Source of the DNA: a bacterium
GTDB taxonomy: Bacteria > SAR324 > XYD2-FULL-50-16
Assembly: GCA_018830885.1 (NCBI GenBank)
Contig: JAHJRI010000158.1
Location: 1-56,026 of the forward strand
Direction of reading: 5' to 3'
Length of the DNA: 56,026 nucleotides
Part shown: one piece after another, positions 1 through 7,513 of the stretch
Layout of the letters: every line of letters starts with the position of its first letter
Position numbering within the stretch: the stretch's first letter is position 1
Program-made: the position numbers and the translations under genes
Notes under the pieces: model-generated
The model's database searches: none
Told to the model about the DNA's origin: nothing
The model's input: only the letters and a program-made list of their open reading frames with translations

Positions 1-182
1 CTAGATGATCTTGGCGAAATGGAGCGCTTGAAACCCCGCCTGTCTGAGCATCAAGATATCATTCTCATGTTTCGTTGTGCCCGCTCCGCGGGCATGGTGG
101 TTTGTATGAAAAACACGCACCACAGAGACACGAAGATCACGGAGGGAAGTAAGCTGAGCTGGGTGCCTGTCCGGTGAAAGTG

Positions 183-1169
183 TCAGGTCAGCAGCTGCAG
201 CAGATCCAGCTCGGTTTCCGATACCCGCCGGCCGATGGCAGCCAGTTCCACCGATCTGACAATACCGGTGAGGTGGGTCAGAGACTGCAGCCGGCAGATC
301 AGCCCCCATTTCAGGGTGCCGAAAACTTCCCAGTAGTGCACTTTTTCAGCCGCCACCTGTCCGCCGGCGGCTTTGTAACCGGCGAAGAGGTCTTCCCGGT
401 CGCCAAATCCACCCACCGGTTTGTCGATGTTGCCAAAACGCCATGAGTTGACGCAGATCCAGCCCAGATCCTCCATGGGATCTCCCAGATGGGCCATTTC
501 CCAGTCCAGGATACCCCGGATGCCATCCGGTCCGACGATGATGTTGCCGTTGCGGAAATCGGAGTGGACCAGGCAGGGTGACGGATCATCCGGAACGTTC
601 TCCTGCAGCCAGTTGAAGGCATATTCAAACACCGGGCGGGGTTCATCAAAGGAGGTGTACATGGCGTATTGATCGTCCAGCTGCTGCCTGTTTTTCAGGG
701 TTTTCAACCCTTTGATTCTGTCTGCAGCCAGGGTATGAATCCTGGCCATGATCTCTCCGCACTGTCGGGCCATTCCATTTCGGGCACCAGCATACTGCTC
801 ATCCCGCAGGATCTTTCTGGGGATGGTTTCACCGGCAATCCGCTGCATGACATAACCGGTACCGATCCCATCCGCCTCATCCAGGATAAAAACAACTTCC
901 GGGACCGGAACACCGCCCGCTATTGCCAGCATCTGGATTTCGGCCTCTGTCTGTTTGGTCACAAAGATCTCAGATGAATCACCGGAACTGCGGTCCAGCC
1001 TTAAAATCAACTCGCGGGTGGAATCATTCGTCAGGGCGTCGAACCACCAGGTTTCGGCAACAGCGCCACCGGTGAGCCGATGCAGATCCCTGATTTCGAC
1101 AGGTCCTCCCAGATGCCGAGCGGTAATGACGGCGAGCTGCTGCTCAAATGTCCGGTCCGGGTTACCCAT
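183..1169 (-). CDS. APH-family phosphotransferase (ACAD10/LvaA-like kinase)
   Basis: The 328-residue protein has the aminoglycoside-phosphotransferase/choline-kinase fold. The Brenner-type catalytic loop HSDFRNGN (about residues 205-212) is followed by the metal-binding ILDWEMAHLGDP. The N-terminal LTGGAVAETW matches the nucleotide-binding loop. Members near acyl-CoA genes include the ACAD10/11 kinase domains and LvaA, which phosphorylate 4-hydroxyacyl-CoAs. An antibiotic target is therefore less likely than a hydroxyacyl-CoA, but the substrate is inference. The start codon overlaps the stop of the upstream gene as TGATG, with AAGGAG about 8 nt ahead, so the two are probably translationally coupled. 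The gene is last in an SDR, DUF7064-like, kinase operon. Confidence 0.88.
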   Translation of the reverse strand: MGNPDRTFEQQLAVITARHLGGPVEIRDLHRLTGGAVAETWWFDALTNDSTRELILRLDRSSGDSSEIFVTKQTEAEIQMLAIAGGVPVPEVVFILDEADGIGTGYVMQRIAGETIPRKILRDEQYAGARNGMARQCGEIMARIHTLAADRIKGLKTLKNRQQLDDQYAMYTSFDEPRPVFEYAFNWLQENVPDDPSPCLVHSDFRNGNIIVGPDGIRGILDWEMAHLGDPMEDLGWICVNSWRFGNIDKPVGGFGDREDLFAGYKAAGGQVAAEKVHYWEVFGTLKWGLICRLQSLTHLTGIVRSVELAAIGRRVSETELDLLQLLT

Positions 1170-2206
1170 CAGCCCTGCTCCTTGCCAACCGGTTTGCCGT
1201 CAACGATCTGGTCCAGGTATTCGGACATGCCGTATCCGATCCTGTCGTCGCACCGGTATTCGGTCATCCCTTCGGTAATGCGGGTGACCAGGCCTTCGCC
1301 ATCCGATGTCTTGCGGCGGTTGCGCAACGGAATCAGTGACAGTACCCGGCCCTCGACCCGGTATTCCCGTTCTGCTGTTTTGACATGGGCGACCAGCTCT
1401 TTCTGAAAGTCGTTGCTGTCCCAGACGGTATCGATGGTCACATCCTGAACATCCACATATTCGTTGTCCCGGAGGACCATGCCGCCCTTCCGGCGGGTGC
1501 CGTCCGGCTGGGTGATGATGGAGACCATCATGGCGAAATCCGGGCCGAAATTCATGGGCAGCCAGCGGTACCAGTAGATGTTCTGCCAGTAGCGAGGTCC
1601 CCAGGAGTGATCTCGCAGACCGTATCCGCTGATTTTGTACTCCCTGCCATCCACGTGAAACGACCCTTTTCCACCGATGTGTTGTTCATAGTGGCCTCTG
1701 GCAAAGGCTTCCGACGCCTTCTGCTCAATGGGAGAACCGTCGTCATTGACCGGTTCCCCGCCAAACATGGGGGAGACACCGGTATATTCGATGTCGACCC
1801 TGCAATCCACCAGGGGATTGTCGGTAAATGCCTGTTTTGGATCGGCCATCTGGTGGGGATTTTTCATCAGGCAGACCTGGCCTTCATATTCGACCCTGAG
1901 TTGTTTGAAGGGTTCGATAACCTGAAACCGCATGCCCCCGGCGGCCAGTGCATCGTTGTTGCTGATTTTTGGACGGTCGAAGGCAAAACCGACACTGCCA
2001 TCCGGGAGGTAAAGACAGCAGGTCATCTCGGCATACCCTTCGTTGGGGCGGTTCCCGATCCGAAACCAGCCTCCCAGGGGTTTGTCCGAGGCATCGAAGA
2101 TATTGAAGTACATGCTTTCATTGAAATTACGGGCCGCTTCCAGGGGGTGCATATATTCATCTGCAGGATCCAGTCGAATTCTGGTCCCTTTCTGGTAGAT
2201 ATCCAT
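1169..2206 (-). CDS. DUF7064/DUF7065-like protein of unknown function
   Basis: This 345-residue soluble protein has no signal peptide or membrane segment. It looks like a lipocalin-like beta-rich protein rich in Trp/Tyr/Gly, with motifs such as GYGLRDHSWGPRYW and YWYRWLPMNFG near the middle. From memory it resembles the family annotated DUF7064/DUF7065, often beside APH-type kinases and acyl-CoA genes in actinobacteria and proteobacteria; no enzymatic activity can be assigned. The start has a strong AGGAG about 6 nt upstream. It lies 19 bp downstream of the SDR gene and overlaps the kinase gene by one base, so the three are one transcription unit. Confidence 0.8.
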   Translation of the reverse strand: MDIYQKGTRIRLDPADEYMHPLEAARNFNESMYFNIFDASDKPLGGWFRIGNRPNEGYAEMTCCLYLPDGSVGFAFDRPKISNNDALAAGGMRFQVIEPFKQLRVEYEGQVCLMKNPHQMADPKQAFTDNPLVDCRVDIEYTGVSPMFGGEPVNDDGSPIEQKASEAFARGHYEQHIGGKGSFHVDGREYKISGYGLRDHSWGPRYWQNIYWYRWLPMNFGPDFAMMVSIITQPDGTRRKGGMVLRDNEYVDVQDVTIDTVWDSNDFQKELVAHVKTAEREYRVEGRVLSLIPLRNRRKTSDGEGLVTRITEGMTEYRCDDRIGYGMSEYLDQIVDGKPVGKEQG

Positions 2207-2225
2207 TGATTCTCCTCGGGCTTTC

Positions 2226-3035
2226 TCAGCTTATGACATGCTGGTGGTTGATGGAAGTTCCCCCGTCAACCGGAATGACCGTGCCATTGGTGTATGCGCC
2301 GGCTCTGGAACTCAGGTAAACGGCGATTCCGGCCATCTCTTCGGGCTGACCGACCCTTTTCAGGGGACAGTTTGCTTCGATATCCGCCTGAAAATGGTCG
2401 AGGACGAAGTCCGTCATCTTGCTGGGGAAGAATCCCGGAGCGATCGCATTGACGGTAATATGTCGGGTTGCCAGTTCAATGGCGAGGCTCCGGGTCAGGT
2501 GATGCACCGCGGCTTTGCTTGCCGAGTAAGCAAATGTGCCGGTCTGTGCCACGGTCGATACATGCAGTCCGTCCATGGAGCCGATATTGATCACCCGTGC
2601 AGGATCTGCCGCGGATGCGCCCGCGGCCAGCAATTCACTGAAGTCCCGGGTCATGGAAAAAACAGCCCCCACGTTCAGATGCATGACATCATCAAAGGAT
2701 TTGTCCGGATAGGTTTGAAAAGCCTCGCCCCAGTTTTTTCCGGCATTGTTGACCAGAATATGCAGCTGTGGTTCCGCGCCCTTAATTTGGTCCAATAGCA
2801 GCCTGCGTCTCTCCGGTGTGCCGATATCGGCGGGGACGGAAATGCAGGTTCCGAATCGGCTGAGCTCTTTTGCGGTTGCGTTGCAGGCATCGGCCTTGCG
2901 TGCGGTGATGTAAACCCGGGCGCCAGCCTCCAGAAAGCCCTGGGTGATCATCTTCCCGATGCCGCGGGACCCGCCGGTGACCAGCGCGGTTTTTCCCTTC
3001 AGTGAAAAAAGTGTTGTCAAGTCCAGTGATGTCAT
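2226..3035 (-). CDS. SDR-family NAD(P)-dependent oxidoreductase
   Basis: This classical short-chain dehydrogenase has 269 residues. It has the cofactor motif TGGSRGIG near residues 21-28, NNAG near 99, a catalytic Ser in INIGSMDG, and the YSASK catalytic Tyr/Lys pair. Its C-terminal PVDGGTS is typical of the beta-ketoacyl reductase/gluconate-dehydrogenase-like branch. The reaction is reversible reduction of a ketone to an alcohol; the substrate is unknown. GGAG lies about 9 nt before the ATG. It is the first gene of the minus-strand operon with the DUF7064-like protein and the kinase. An inverted repeat 66-84 bp upstream may be its operator. Confidence 0.9.
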   Translation of the reverse strand: MTSLDLTTLFSLKGKTALVTGGSRGIGKMITQGFLEAGARVYITARKADACNATAKELSRFGTCISVPADIGTPERRRLLLDQIKGAEPQLHILVNNAGKNWGEAFQTYPDKSFDDVMHLNVGAVFSMTRDFSELLAAGASAADPARVINIGSMDGLHVSTVAQTGTFAYSASKAAVHHLTRSLAIELATRHITVNAIAPGFFPSKMTDFVLDHFQADIEANCPLKRVGQPEEMAGIAVYLSSRAGAYTNGTVIPVDGGTSINHQHVIS

Positions 3036-3446
3036 TTAATCCGCTCCGGTTAACTTTAAAAAACAACTATGCCGATTCTGGCGTAGATAAGGGGAATTGA
3101 ATATTCCCTTTTGGAATATGGTCAAAAAGCATCCGGGATTTTCAACCGGTTTTGGCTGGATTATAACGGAGCGACAAATTTATGCAATAAGAAACCTGTG
3201 GCGGAACGGGATTCTGTTCTTCTCAGTGTGGCGCCATTTCCTAAACAGGGGACGATCAGAGAATTCTGGATGCCGGGAAACCATAAACAAGGATAGAGTG
3301 ATACCAACGGGTGTTCGGGAAAATTGCAATTGCCGCTTTTCTGGCGATATTTTATACATTAAAAAGCAGAAACAAAAATCCGTTTGATACTCGCTGTCGG
3401 AAAGGAATCAGCCGGAATCGCGATATAACCTGGAAAAGGAAACAGG
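3036..3446. other. Divergent intergenic region
   Basis: These 411 bp separate the minus-strand SDR operon from the plus-strand thioesterase gene. Apart from the inverted repeat at 3101-3119, no convincing structure was seen. A 96-codon plus-strand open frame inside has no ribosome binding site and unnatural composition, so it is not called. Confidence 0.6.
3101..3119. promoter_or_regulatory. Inverted repeat, possible operator
   Basis: ATATTCC-CTTTT-GGAATAT is a perfect 7-bp inverted repeat with a 5-base spacer. It sits 66-84 bp upstream of the SDR start in a divergent promoter region. Its size fits a dimeric repressor site. No regulator gene is adjacent, so the binding protein is unknown. 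Confidence 0.35.
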
Positions 3447-3878
3447 ATGATTGATGACGAACGTCGATTGTATTTAAAAAGTCACTACGAGCAAGGATTC
3501 CCGGCTTTTTGCGGACTTGAGGTCAAGCTGATGAGTCTGGGTTACTTCGAAGCGCATGTAGAGGTGCGCCCTGAGCATATGCAGCAGGACGGTTTTGTCC
3601 ATGCCGGGCTCATCGCAACCCTGGCGGATCACACTGCCGGATATGCCGCTTATACGACGGTTTCAGAAGCGTTCGCCATTTTGACCGTCGAGTTTAAGAT
3701 CAACTACTTCAAACCGGCTGTGGGACAGAAGCTGATCTGTCGATCCAGAGTGATTAACGGGGGGAAAAAAATCATTGTCTCAGAATCGGAGGTGTTTTCT
3801 GTAGGCAACGCTCAGGAAAAGCTGGTCTCCAAGGCCACTGTGACCCTGATGGCGGTTCCCATGTCAGAACTGGAGTGA
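3447..3878 (+). CDS. PaaI-family hotdog thioesterase
   Basis: This single-hotdog-fold protein of 143 residues is the usual length for PaaI/YbgC-like acyl-CoA thioesterases. The signature HAGLIATLADHTAGYAA (about residues 52-68) contains the helix and Asp/His expected of the active site, and VEFKINYFKPA matches the conserved strand. It would hydrolyse an acyl- or aryl-CoA in the cytoplasm, either to release CoA or to clear dead-end thioesters. AAGGAAACAGG directly precedes the ATG. It is transcribed divergently from the SDR operon and followed by hexamer arrays rather than by a further gene of the same unit. Confidence 0.88.
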   Translation: MIDDERRLYLKSHYEQGFPAFCGLEVKLMSLGYFEAHVEVRPEHMQQDGFVHAGLIATLADHTAGYAAYTTVSEAFAILTVEFKINYFKPAVGQKLICRSRVINGGKKIIVSESEVFSVGNAQEKLVSKATVTLMAVPMSELE

Positions 3879-3893
3879 CCGCCTGTTATCAAG

Positions 3894-4049
3894 TCTTACG
3901 CTTAATCTTACTCTTAATCTTACTCTTAATCTTACTCTTAATCTTACTCTTAATCTTACTCTTAATCTTAATCTTAATCTTAATCTTAATCTTAATCTTA
4001 ATCTTAATCTTAATCTTAATCTTAATCTTAATCTTAATCTTAATCTTAA
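3894..4049. repeat. Hexanucleotide tandem array (TCTTAA/TCTTAC), 26 units
   Basis: Twenty-six uninterrupted 6-bp units run from just after the thioesterase stop. The first twelve mostly alternate TCTTAC and TCTTAA (one unit is GCTTAA), and the remainder are pure TCTTAA. On the other strand the unit is GATTAA-like, the same motif as the array at 4248-4427 but inverted. All frames are open in places and would encode two-residue repeats, but nothing suggests translation. Confidence 0.95.
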
Positions 4050-4180
4050 GGGCACCTTGATTAACCGGAACACAGTCAATATCAAAGGGATGCTGTTTCA
4101 AGAACCCTGGAAGCCATGGATGGCTTCCAGGAGCTCCATGGATGGACTCGTGCGTTTCTTGAAAGATCAACCCTCCGGAT
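4050..4180. repeat. Core hairpin repeat, family A (subfamily with TTAAGGGCACC outer arm)
   Basis: The palindromic core at 4096-4164 begins TTTCAAGAA and ends TTCTTGAAA. It contains GGAAGCC..GGCTTCC, GGAGCTCC and the GTGCGTTTC end. The left flank GGGCACCTTGATTAA is shared with copies near 22340 and 30742. The element lies exactly between two inverted hexamer arrays. Confidence 0.85.
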
Positions 4181-4247
4181 TGGACATATGGGCAATGGCC
4201 AGAGGTTTTTCTATGGTATCGGGGCGAAAAATGGGATTCAGGGGCAG

Positions 4248-4427
4248 GATTAAGTATCAGGATCAGGATTAGGATCAGGATCAGGATTAGGATCAGGATC
4301 AGGATCAGGATCAGGATCAGGATTAGGATCAGGATCAGGATTAGGATCAGGATCAGGATTAGGATCAGGATCAGGATTAGGATCAGGATTAGGATTAGGA
4401 TCAGGATTAGGATTAAGATTAAGATTA
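4248..4427. repeat. Hexanucleotide tandem array (GGATCA/GGATTA), 30 units
   Basis: About thirty 6-bp units mix GGATCA and GGATTA and end in AGATTA units. The motif is the reverse-strand equivalent of the array at 3894-4049, so the two arrays form a large imperfect inverted repeat around the hairpin element. It ends 100 bp before the crotonase start. Confidence 0.95.
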
Positions 4428-4527
4428 AGAATATAAAGGGATTGGGTGGCATTATGGTAACTGGTTCCAGGGGCGAGGTCTGGCGCAATTCTCTGGAACC
4501 CATTTTTCAATCAACAGGGAGGAGACA

Positions 4528-5409
4528 ATGGGGTTTAAACATCTGCTGTATGAAACAGAGGGGCGTATTGCTACCATCACGCTCAATCGGCCGGAACGGT
4601 TCAATGCCATCTGTATCGGCATGCCGGTTGAGATCAGGGAGGCGGTCGAGCGGGCCAACCGGGACGACGGTATCCACGTGATCATTTTGCAGGCTGCGGG
4701 AAAGGGGTTCTGCGGCGGGTATGACCTGGTGGATTTTGCCGAGCAAAAGGAACACGGCATCGAACAGGGAACCACCGACGGGACGACCAACACCCTTTGG
4801 GACCCCATGGTGGATTTTCAGATGATGTATCAGAATACCAAGGATTTCATGAGTCTCTGGAACTCGTACAAACCGACCATTGCCAAAGTTCACGGGGATG
4901 CCGTGGCCGGCGGCAGTGACATCGCCCTCTGCTGTGATCTGGTCATCATGTCGGAAACCGCCCGTATCGGTTATCCCCCGGCCAGGGTCTGGGGGTGTCC
5001 CACCACTGCGATGTGGGTCTACCGTATCGGCGCGGAAAAGGCCAAGCGGATGTTATTGACAGGCGACCTGGTGACAGGCCAAGCGGCTGAAAAGCTGGGT
5101 CTGATCCTGGAAGCGGTTCCGGCGGCGGACCTGGACGACCGGGTCAGATTCTGGGCGGAAAGAATGCAGGGGGTTCCCCGCAACCAGCTGATGATGCAGA
5201 AACTGATGATCAACCAGGCGTTCGAGAACATGGGGATGCAGAATACCCAGATGATGGCCACGCTTTTCGATGGCATCACGCGCCATTCACCGGAAGGGGC
5301 CTGGTTCAAGAAACGGGCCCAGGAAGCCGGATTCAAGCAGGCGGTCAAGGAGCGGGATTCGGGGGATCCCATTGCCGAGGGGGTGTCAAAACCAACCTAC
5401 CGTTTTTGA
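4528..5409 (+). CDS. Enoyl-CoA hydratase/isomerase superfamily protein with atypical active site
   Basis: This crotonase-fold protein has 293 residues and a long C-terminal extension. The oxyanion-hole segments AAGKGFCGGYDL (about 55-66) and DAVAGGSDIAL (about 124-134) are present. The two glutamates of classical hydratases are not conserved: the first aligns with Asp131 in GGSDIAL and the second with Ala152 in PPARVWG. Ordinary trans-2-enoyl-CoA hydration is therefore doubtful. Many actinobacterial EchA-like paralogues share such changes and act as isomerases, hydrolases or unknowns. GGAGGAGACA precedes the ATG. The gene appears monocistronic, with hexamer arrays upstream and a 746-bp gap downstream. 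Confidence 0.88.
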   Translation: MGFKHLLYETEGRIATITLNRPERFNAICIGMPVEIREAVERANRDDGIHVIILQAAGKGFCGGYDLVDFAEQKEHGIEQGTTDGTTNTLWDPMVDFQMMYQNTKDFMSLWNSYKPTIAKVHGDAVAGGSDIALCCDLVIMSETARIGYPPARVWGCPTTAMWVYRIGAEKAKRMLLTGDLVTGQAAEKLGLILEAVPAADLDDRVRFWAERMQGVPRNQLMMQKLMINQAFENMGMQNTQMMATLFDGITRHSPEGAWFKKRAQEAGFKQAVKERDSGDPIAEGVSKPTYRF

Positions 5410-6155
5410 CGATCCATCCGGGGAAAGCTGGAGGTCAGATAGCCCTCCCAATTTCCTGTTGCCGGTTATTCAAGACTCCATGACAATCAGGCGGATAAGG
5501 CCTTGTGACTATCCAAAGAGGATTGACTGGGTCACCATGGGGGGAAAAGGGTTCAGGGGCAGGCACCGCTCTTGTGATGGTTTGACACCTGGCGCCGGTA
5601 TGATGGAACTGAATGCAATCAAGGGGACATTTAAAGGCCCTCTCGACTTTCATCGTACGGCCGGATAATACAGACCACCCGGTAAACTCCTGCAACGGCG
5701 CTGATGATTTTTGGGCGCCGGATGGGGGTGAATGGCAGCTGCCCGGTCCCGGCCGTCTGAAAGCGGGTGCTTTTTTCCTTTGCCTCGTCATAGGCGAATT
5801 GTCGCCTGAAGAAGTTGACATTCAGGGTCGTTACCTGGAAAATCGGATGACAACCCGGAACGGGTGTCAGCGATGTCCGGCGGGATTTTGCGCTTCAGGA
5901 CCAGTCAATCGCGGTTTTCAGTGGAGCCAAGGGGATAGCGATTTAAAACCCGGGAAAACAGGAGGTTTTCCCGGAGCACCAGGGATGGTTTCATGCGTGT
6001 TTTAAATCGCTATCCCCTTGGCGGAACGTTTGACAAATGGTCTCTAACGGACCGCAAAAATCTAACCGGACTTTACTGAACGGGTGTAACAGAATACGCC
6101 GGAAACCCGCAGAACCGTTAAATTAAAGTCAAAACAGAACCCAGGAGGAAATCCC
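5410..6155. other. Long intergenic gap with one hairpin element
   Basis: No supported gene was found in these 746 bp. A 130-codon open frame (5613-6005) runs into the palindrome at 5927-6021 and lacks a ribosome binding site, so it is regarded as chance. The remainder shows no recognisable homology. Confidence 0.6.
5927..6021. repeat. Core hairpin repeat, family A, with 23-bp perfect private arms
   Basis: The left arm CCAAGGGGATAGCGATTTAA plus AAC is exactly complementary to the right arm at 5999-6021. The core holds an inner hairpin (GGGAAAAC-AGGAG-GTTTTCCC) and the family signature GGAGC-CCAGGGATGG followed by CATGCGT. The arm sequence is unlike that of other copies. Confidence 0.9.
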
Positions 6156-7280
6156 ATGTCGATCTTGTTCAGTTCTTATCAGTTGGGGCAGTTATCGGTA
6201 GCCAATCGCCTGCTGCACTCGGCCACCTACGAAAGCATGTCAAAAAAAAACGGAGAGGTCAGCCAGGCACTTCTGAAACGCTATCGACAGCTGGCCAGGG
6301 GAAACATCGGATTGATCGTACCCGGACATATGCATGTCCATCCCACCGGAAAAGCGGGACTGAGACAGACCGGTATTTTCAGTGACAAAATGATCCCGGG
6401 GCTTAAGGAACTGGCATCGGTTATTCACGAAGAGCAGGGTAAAGTCGTATTTCAGCTGGCTCACGCCGGAAGACAGACCCGGAAGGCTGTCACGGGTCTG
6501 GATCCGATCGGGCCTTCCAATGACGGTGCGGATCCGACCTTTGGGGTTGAACCCAGGGTCATGACGGAAGCGGAAATTCTCGAGCTGATCGCGGCTTTCG
6601 GTGATGCAGCCCGCAGGGCTGCCGAAGCCGGTGCGGATGGGGTGCAGATCCATGCGGCCCACGGTTACCTGATCAACCAGTTTCTGTCCCCCTTCTTCAA
6701 CCGCAGGGAGGATGCATGGGGTGGCAGCGACAAAAAACGGTTCCGGTTTCTGAAACAGGTCTTTCTGGCGGTACGGAAAAACCTGCCGCAAGAGCTGCCG
6801 GTCCTGATCAAACTCAACACCAACGATTTTACCCCCCGGGACGGGATCCAGCCCGATCTGGCAGCCCGGTACGCGAAATGGCTGGTTGAACTGGGCATCG
6901 ACGGTATTGAAATCAGCAGCGGGACGCTGTCCTATGCACCCCTGGCCATGAGTCGAAAAAGGGATGTGGCGGGAGACTTTGCCTTCAGAGACGGGTATCA
7001 TCTCGAAGCCGCTGCAATGATCAAGCCGGCTATCGGCAGCACGCCGCTCATTCTGGTGGGGGGGATGCGGAAAATGGAACAGATGGAAACCGTCCTCAAA
7101 AATGGTCCGGTCGACATGATCTCTATGTCCCGTCCTTTCATTCGGGAACCCCTCCTGGCAAAACGGTTCGAGAGCGGAAAGAGCCAGAGCGCCAGCTGTG
7201 TTTCCTGCAATAACTGCCTCGCGGCGGTGCGTCTGGGACTGCCCGTAAAATGCTACGTCAGGGGGTTGCCGCAAACCTGA
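6156..7280 (+). CDS. NADH:flavin oxidoreductase (old yellow enzyme family) with terminal Fe-S motif
   Basis: This 374-residue FMN-binding TIM barrel includes HAGRQTRKA (about 105-113) and the HAAHGYLINQFLSP core (about 168-181). It ends with CVSCNNC and a fourth Cys 12 positions later, the [4Fe-4S] motif of the trimethylamine-dehydrogenase/2,4-dienoyl-CoA-reductase group. The chain stops about 12 residues after the last Cys, so the FAD/NAD(P)-binding half of that group is absent. Electrons would have to come from a partner. The expected role is reduction of an activated C=C or removal of an amine group. AGGAGG lies about 8 nt before the ATG. The full-length relative is the next gene. Confidence 0.9.
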   Translation: MSILFSSYQLGQLSVANRLLHSATYESMSKKNGEVSQALLKRYRQLARGNIGLIVPGHMHVHPTGKAGLRQTGIFSDKMIPGLKELASVIHEEQGKVVFQLAHAGRQTRKAVTGLDPIGPSNDGADPTFGVEPRVMTEAEILELIAAFGDAARRAAEAGADGVQIHAAHGYLINQFLSPFFNRREDAWGGSDKKRFRFLKQVFLAVRKNLPQELPVLIKLNTNDFTPRDGIQPDLAARYAKWLVELGIDGIEISSGTLSYAPLAMSRKRDVAGDFAFRDGYHLEAAAMIKPAIGSTPLILVGGMRKMEQMETVLKNGPVDMISMSRPFIREPLLAKRFESGKSQSASCVSCNNCLAAVRLGLPVKCYVRGLPQT

Positions 7281-7323
7281 TTGAACCTGTGTACAGACGG
7301 CTGGCAGCTATTTTGAGAAAACA

Positions 7324-7343
7324 GAGCAATTGCTCGTTTTTAT
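7324..7343 (+). terminator. Possible intrinsic terminator
   Basis: The palindrome GAGCAATTGCTC is followed by GTTTTTATTT, 44 bp after the short oxidoreductase stop. The stem is only four pairs if a tetraloop forms, so termination efficiency is doubtful. Confidence 0.35.
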
Positions 7344-7372
7344 TTGACAGGATCCCGAATTCGGGATAAAAA
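7344..7372 (+). promoter_or_regulatory. Sigma-70-like promoter overlapped by a perfect palindrome
   Basis: TTGACA at 7344-7349 matches the -35 consensus, and 17 bases later TAAAAA is a weak -10. The spacer is filled by the perfect 16-bp palindrome ATCCCGAATTCGGGAT (7352-7367). A repressor bound there would occlude RNA polymerase. The downstream gene starts at 7514. Confidence 0.5.
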
Positions 7373-7378
7373 TATAAA

Positions 7379-7394
7379 TCGAACATATGCTCGA
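7379..7394. promoter_or_regulatory. Second palindromic operator candidate
   Basis: TCGAACATATGCTCGA is a 16-bp palindrome with one mismatched pair. It lies just downstream of the predicted -10, where a repressor could block initiation. It differs in sequence from the 7352-7367 palindrome, so two regulators may be involved. Confidence 0.4.
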
Positions 7395-7513
7395 TTATGG
7401 ACGTAGGGGCAACGACGATGCTTTAATATGATACCAGATCGTTGAATGCGAACCGGGTTGCACCCAATTGCGATTCTGATCATAACCTGTTTTTCAAAGG
7501 AGGAAACTGTCCC

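Noticed and set aside
1-309. 102-codon minus-strand open frame at the window start
   Set aside because: It overlaps the end of the kinase gene, has no ribosome binding site and shows no family resemblance.
183-1169. Annotation as an aminoglycoside resistance gene
   Set aside because: The fold is shared, but the operon with an SDR and DUF7064-like gene points to acyl-CoA or small-molecule phosphorylation.
1385-2209. 274-codon plus-strand open frame opposite the DUF7064-like gene
   Set aside because: It is the antisense shadow of a gene with a clear start site and operon context.
3892-4430. Hexamer arrays considered as a CRISPR or telomere-like structure
   Set aside because: There are no spacers between units, and the arrays are internal to a gene-dense chromosome segment rather than at an end.
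3864-4503. Open frames encoding Arg-Leu, Ile-Leu, Asn-Pro and Asp-Pro repeats
   Set aside because: They arise from the hexamer arrays in every frame and lack independent initiation signals.
5613-6005. 130-codon plus-strand frame
   Set aside because: It runs into the palindrome at 5927 and has neither a ribosome binding site nor protein-like conservation.
6240-7274. 344-codon minus-strand frame opposite the oxidoreductase
   Set aside because: The plus-strand gene contains recognisable FMN and Fe-S motifs; the antisense product has none.
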